Assembly: GCA_964571815.1 (NCBI GenBank)
Contig: CAZNDN010000169.1
Span: 1 to 7,807 of the forward strand
Direction of reading: 5' to 3'
DNA: 7,807 bases
From: CAZNDN01 sp964571815
GTDB lineage: Bacteria; Fibrobacterota; Chitinivibrionia; Chitinivibrionales; WJKA01
The notes under the pieces are model-generated. The model made no database searches, was not told where the DNA came from, and worked only from the letters and a program-made list of their open reading frames with translations. The translations under genes and the position numbers were made by a program. Every line of letters starts with the position of its first letter. Position 1 is the stretch's first letter. Shown one piece after another: positions 6,299 through 7,807 of this stretch.

Positions 6299-6510
6299 AA
6301 TAAACGGGAAGGGCAACGCTGCCGGCTCGGATTCCGGGAAAACGTCAGAGCGCTGCAATGCCCAGAAGCTCCACGCCGACACAAATCCACTTGGAACACT
6401 TGCAGGCGTTCTGCCCGCTGCCGGCGCCGTCTGTCGGGTTATCAGCGTATGCGGAATGACCCGTCGGGCGGAACAGCGGGGTGCATTGTCTTACCATTCT
6501 ATCTCCGGGG
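6299..6510 (+). repeat. Long intergenic repeat, copy 1 (about 212 bases), 5' of DUF4160-DUF2442
   Basis: It aligns by eye with 7302-7505. Both start AATAA(A/C)CGGGAAG(G/C)GCAA, then CCGGCTC, later AAGCT(C/T)CA(C/T)GCCGACA, then TCGGGCGGAA(C/G)A and finally TATCTCCGGGG. The middle is diverged, with small indels. Neither copy encodes a recognisable protein. The right end is the boundary motif shared with the other copies. Confidence 0.7.
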
Positions 6511-6657
6511 CGAGACAAGGTGCGAAGAACCCTGTTTTGTCGGTTTGCCGAAGGTAAAACTCCCTGCCTTCCATTGTCTTCGCCTCGCCTACAATGTTGA
6601 ACTGTGCAGCAACTTGGATACCATAACTCGCATGGTCGTGTTCCTTGCAGGCTAATC

Positions 6658-6719
6658 TGCACGACTGATTTACTGAAATCCGTTGCTGTCAAAACCCTGA
6701 CATCAACCCCCTTTCTGCC
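6658..6719 (+). repeat. Shared leader segment upstream of DUF4160 gene
   Basis: TGCACG (6658-6663), TGAAATCCGTT (6674-6684) and TTTCTGCC (6712-6719) occur in the same order at 7525-7530, 7538-7548 and 7566-7573, just before the 58-residue gene. The two modules therefore share sequence on the gene side of the boundary motif too, separated in this copy by about 130 extra bases. Confidence 0.5.
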
Positions 6720-6772
6720 TACTGAAGTATTTTTTCACAGTACCAAGCCGAATCAACTTGAGGTTGAGAAAC

Positions 6773-7030
6773 ATGCCCATTATCAGTAGATTCTTCGGTA
6801 TCGCGATATTTATGCTCTGGCGCGACCACCGACCACCCCATTTCCACGCGAAATATGGCGAGGATGAGGTGACAGTCGAGATCAGAACGGGTGCCGTGAA
6901 CGGTACCCTGTCCAACCGCGCCCTCAAGATGGTTCAAGAATGGAGAGAACTCCATATCGACGAACTTCTTCGCGATTGGGACCTCGCTGAGCAGCGCCGG
7001 GCGCTTTTCACTATCCAGGGATTGGAGTAG
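6773..7030 (+). CDS. DUF4160 family protein, probable toxin-antitoxin component
   Basis: An 85-residue protein. ATG 6773 is preferred over TTG 6758; GAGG at 6760-6763 lies 9 bases upstream, and the protein then begins MPIISRFFGIAIFM, the usual family opening 'MP-x-I-x-x-F-x-G-[IV]'. The signature D-H-x-P-P-H-F-H-A-x-Y-G-E is intact as DHRPPHFHAKYGE (18-30), rich in histidines that could bind metal. A helical C-terminal half contains ALKMVQEWRELHIDELLRDW (50-69). Length is normal. Genes of this family very often precede a DUF2442 gene, as here, and the pair is regarded as a predicted toxin-antitoxin system. Which partner is the toxin is not settled by the sequence. Confidence 0.9.
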   Translation: MPIISRFFGIAIFMLWRDHRPPHFHAKYGEDEVTVEIRTGAVNGTLSNRALKMVQEWRELHIDELLRDWDLAEQRRALFTIQGLE

Positions 7031-7034
7031 CCTC

Positions 7035-7280
7035 ATGATTCTGCACGTGAAGGAAGCGAAATACCTCCGTGACCACGCTATTTGGCTCCGCTTCAATGAC
7101 GGTGCCGAAGGTGAAGTCGACCTTAGTGATGAACTTGACGGCGAAGTGTTTGAGCCACTTAAAGACATTCGTGAATTCCGCAAGTTCACCGTTGATCCCG
7201 AGATGCAAACCATTGCCTGGGAAAACGGGGTAGACTTGGCTCCTGAATTTCTCTACGAGCATTTGCGCATACCTGTCTAA
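7035..7280 (+). CDS. DUF2442 family protein, partner of DUF4160
   Basis: An 81-residue protein. ATG 7035 has GGAG (7024-7027) 7 bases upstream, overlapping the stop region of the DUF4160 gene, with only 4 bases between the genes, so they form one transcription unit. The family signature is clear: RFNDGAEGEVDLSDEL (19-34), GEVFEPLKD (36-44), F-x-x-F-T-V-D (48-54) and TIAWENGVDLAPEFLYE (59-75), matching the usual 'T-[IL]-x-W-x-N-G-x-D-[LIF]-x-P-E-x-L-[YH]-E'. Full length and intact. DUF2442 proteins are small and are thought to act as the partner, often antitoxin, of DUF4160 or other small proteins. No catalytic residues were recognised. Confidence 0.92.
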   Translation: MILHVKEAKYLRDHAIWLRFNDGAEGEVDLSDELDGEVFEPLKDIREFRKFTVDPEMQTIAWENGVDLAPEFLYEHLRIPV

Positions 7281-7301
7281 GCCCTTTCTTGTACTCTTTT
7301 G

Positions 7302-7505
7302 AATAACCGGGAAGCGCAAGGCTTCCGGCTCCGCTACCGGGTACGAGAAACAATGAGCGAAAGCTTCATGCCGACAGAGTTCCGGGCGTGTTCCTTGCGG
7401 GAGTTTTGCACTGCGTCGCCGCGGTGTGGTCGGTGACCGGGGCACACAGAACGATTCCTCGGGCGGAAGAACGCGGTGCACTAACTTGCTGTTTTATCTC
7501 CGGGG
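7302..7505 (+). repeat. Long intergenic repeat, copy 2 (about 204 bases), between modules
   Basis: Second copy of the repeat at 6299-6510, in the same orientation and starting 22 bases after the DUF2442 stop. The best-preserved parts are the first 30 bases, AAGCTTCATGCCGACA (7361-7376) and the right end from TCGGGCGGAAGA (7459-7470) to TATCTCCGGGG. GTGAAC continues to 7510, as in the inverted copy at 4472. The two copies bracket the DUF4160-DUF2442 pair as direct repeats about 1.0 kb apart. Confidence 0.7.
7307..7328 (+). other. Stable hairpin after DUF2442 gene
   Basis: CCGGGAAGC (7307-7315), loop GCAAG and GCTTCCGG (7321-7328) pair over 8 bases with one bulged G, 27-48 bases after the stop. 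No T run follows, so it is at most a weak terminator or a 3'-end stabiliser. It forms the left end of the long repeat. In the copy at 6305-6327 the pairing is less complete. Confidence 0.4.
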
Positions 7506-7524
7506 TGAACCGCCGTTAACCTCT

Positions 7525-7573
7525 TGCACGGATATAATGAAATCCGTTTCGTGTCGCCGGAGTTCTTTCTGCC
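7525..7573 (+). promoter_or_regulatory. Leader segment with TATAAT before the 58-residue gene
   Basis: It shares TGCACG, TGAAATCCGTT and TTTCTGCC in order with 6658-6719. TATAAT (7533-7538) is a perfect -10 hexamer, about 45 bases before the ATG at 7585, but no good -35 was found at 16-18 bases. The promoter call is therefore tentative. Confidence 0.4.
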
Positions 7574-7584
7574 GGAGGAATCCG

Positions 7585-7761
7585 ATGAAGAAGAATGATC
7601 CATATGCGACTGTTGAAGAGGTATGGGAATGGCGCGAGAAGGCTTACGGCAGGCTTGGCGATCTACCCGAGGATGGCCGCGTATGGGTGATCAACGCCGT
7701 GGGGCGGAAGTATGCCACAAAGCTGCATCTCAAGCGTGTCCAGCGCAAACCGGCCAAGTGA
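7585..7761 (+). CDS. Small hypothetical protein, possible first gene of another module
   Basis: A 58-residue protein. ATG 7585 is well supported by GGAGG (7574-7578) 6 bases upstream; earlier in-frame starts would run through the repeat. The protein begins MKKNDPYATVEEVWEWREKA and is charged, with a predicted helix at about 9-23, DGRVWVINAVGRKYA in the middle and a basic tail (KLHLKRVQRKPAK). I do not recognise the family. Size, charge and its place behind the same repeat and leader as the DUF4160 pair suggest an antitoxin-like first gene whose partner lies beyond the window. Only 46 bases remain after the stop, so this cannot be tested here. Confidence 0.6.
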   Translation: MKKNDPYATVEEVWEWREKAYGRLGDLPEDGRVWVINAVGRKYATKLHLKRVQRKPAK

Positions 7762-7807
7762 CCGCAGTGCTATGCTGCCGGTACGACCCACCTGACCGTA
7801 GATTATA

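Larger units (their letters stand above)
5672..6772. other. 1.1-kb repeat-rich spacer without credible genes
   Basis: No frame here combines a plausible start, an SD and recognisable protein sequence. It holds a boundary-repeat copy (5731-5781), the second 36-base repeat (5829-5872), a decayed boundary copy (6041-6093) and a long repeat copy (6299-6510). Nothing recognisable was seen in 6094-6298. The last 110 bases share a leader-like segment with the region before 7585. Length and repeat load suggest decayed or non-coding mobile DNA. Confidence 0.6.

Noticed and set aside
6006..6299. 97-residue minus-strand open frame in the long spacer
   Set aside because: Arginine-rich translation typical of a shadow frame, no SD, and it overlaps a repeat copy. 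No family recognised.
6449..6655. Open frame with PFYLRGE resembling FYLRGE in another frame at 7426-7520
   Set aside because: The similarity comes from the underlying DNA repeat. Other copies (4472, 4741, 5763) read different or stopped frames, and no SD precedes the start.
4472..7510. Boundary repeats as integron attC sites
   Set aside because: Looked for RYYYAAC and GTTRRRY core sites and a pairing arm structure around each copy. GTTAAC occurs at some ends but does not fit the core consensus, other copies have TATCTCC there, and no integrase gene is in the window.

Overview
The window looks like chromosomal DNA of a moderately GC-rich, Gram-negative, probably environmental bacterium. Two secreted beta-propeller proteins with Asp-box (BNR) repeats open the window. 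The first ends in a segment resembling the C-terminal sorting domains (T9SS/FlgD-like) of Bacteroidetes, Fibrobacterota and related candidate phyla. That points to the wider FCB group, but no RNA gene or universal marker is present to confirm it.

Layout. (1) 12-3587, plus strand: two exported Asp-box propeller proteins separated by a 177-base gap that holds a five-codon mini-ORF behind a strong Shine-Dalgarno (SD) sequence. (2) 3588-3847: a gene-free spacer with the first copy of a 36-base dispersed repeat. (3) 3848-4417, minus strand: a BrnT-like toxin and CopG/BrnA-like antitoxin, one base apart, behind a near-consensus sigma-70 promoter whose spacer contains a 12-base perfect palindrome. 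(4) 4472-4766: a gene-free, inverted-repeat-bounded segment between the minus-strand module and the next, plus-strand one. (5) 4779-5671, plus: promoter, RHH-UPF0175-like antitoxin and DUF3368/PIN-like toxin, overlapping by 8 bases. (6) 5672-6772: about 1.1 kb without a credible gene but full of repeats. (7) 6773-7280, plus: a DUF4160-DUF2442 pair, 4 bases apart. (8) 7302-7505: a second copy of a repeat of about 205-210 bases first seen at 6299-6510. (9) 7585-7761: a 58-residue protein with a strong SD, possibly the first gene of another module running off the window.

The 3' half is therefore an accessory island of small toxin-antitoxin-type modules from unrelated families, with long non-coding spacers. 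The most interesting signal is in the spacers. A motif centred on CTCCGGGG, usually preceded by TTACTG-like and TCGGG-GAAGA-like stretches, recurs at about 4472-4537 (minus), 4741-4766, 5731-5781, 6459-6510 and 7454-7510 (plus), with a decayed relative at 6041-6093. Wherever a module can be assigned, the motif lies 5' of it and points the same way as its genes, including the one minus-strand module. This suggests a cassette-like unit or a repeat family carried with the modules. Integron attC core sites were looked for and not found, so the mechanism is unknown.

Functional picture: region 1 encodes surface or exported proteins. Regions 3, 5 and 7 are probably self-contained, autoregulated stability or defence modules with no metabolic link to each other or to region 1.
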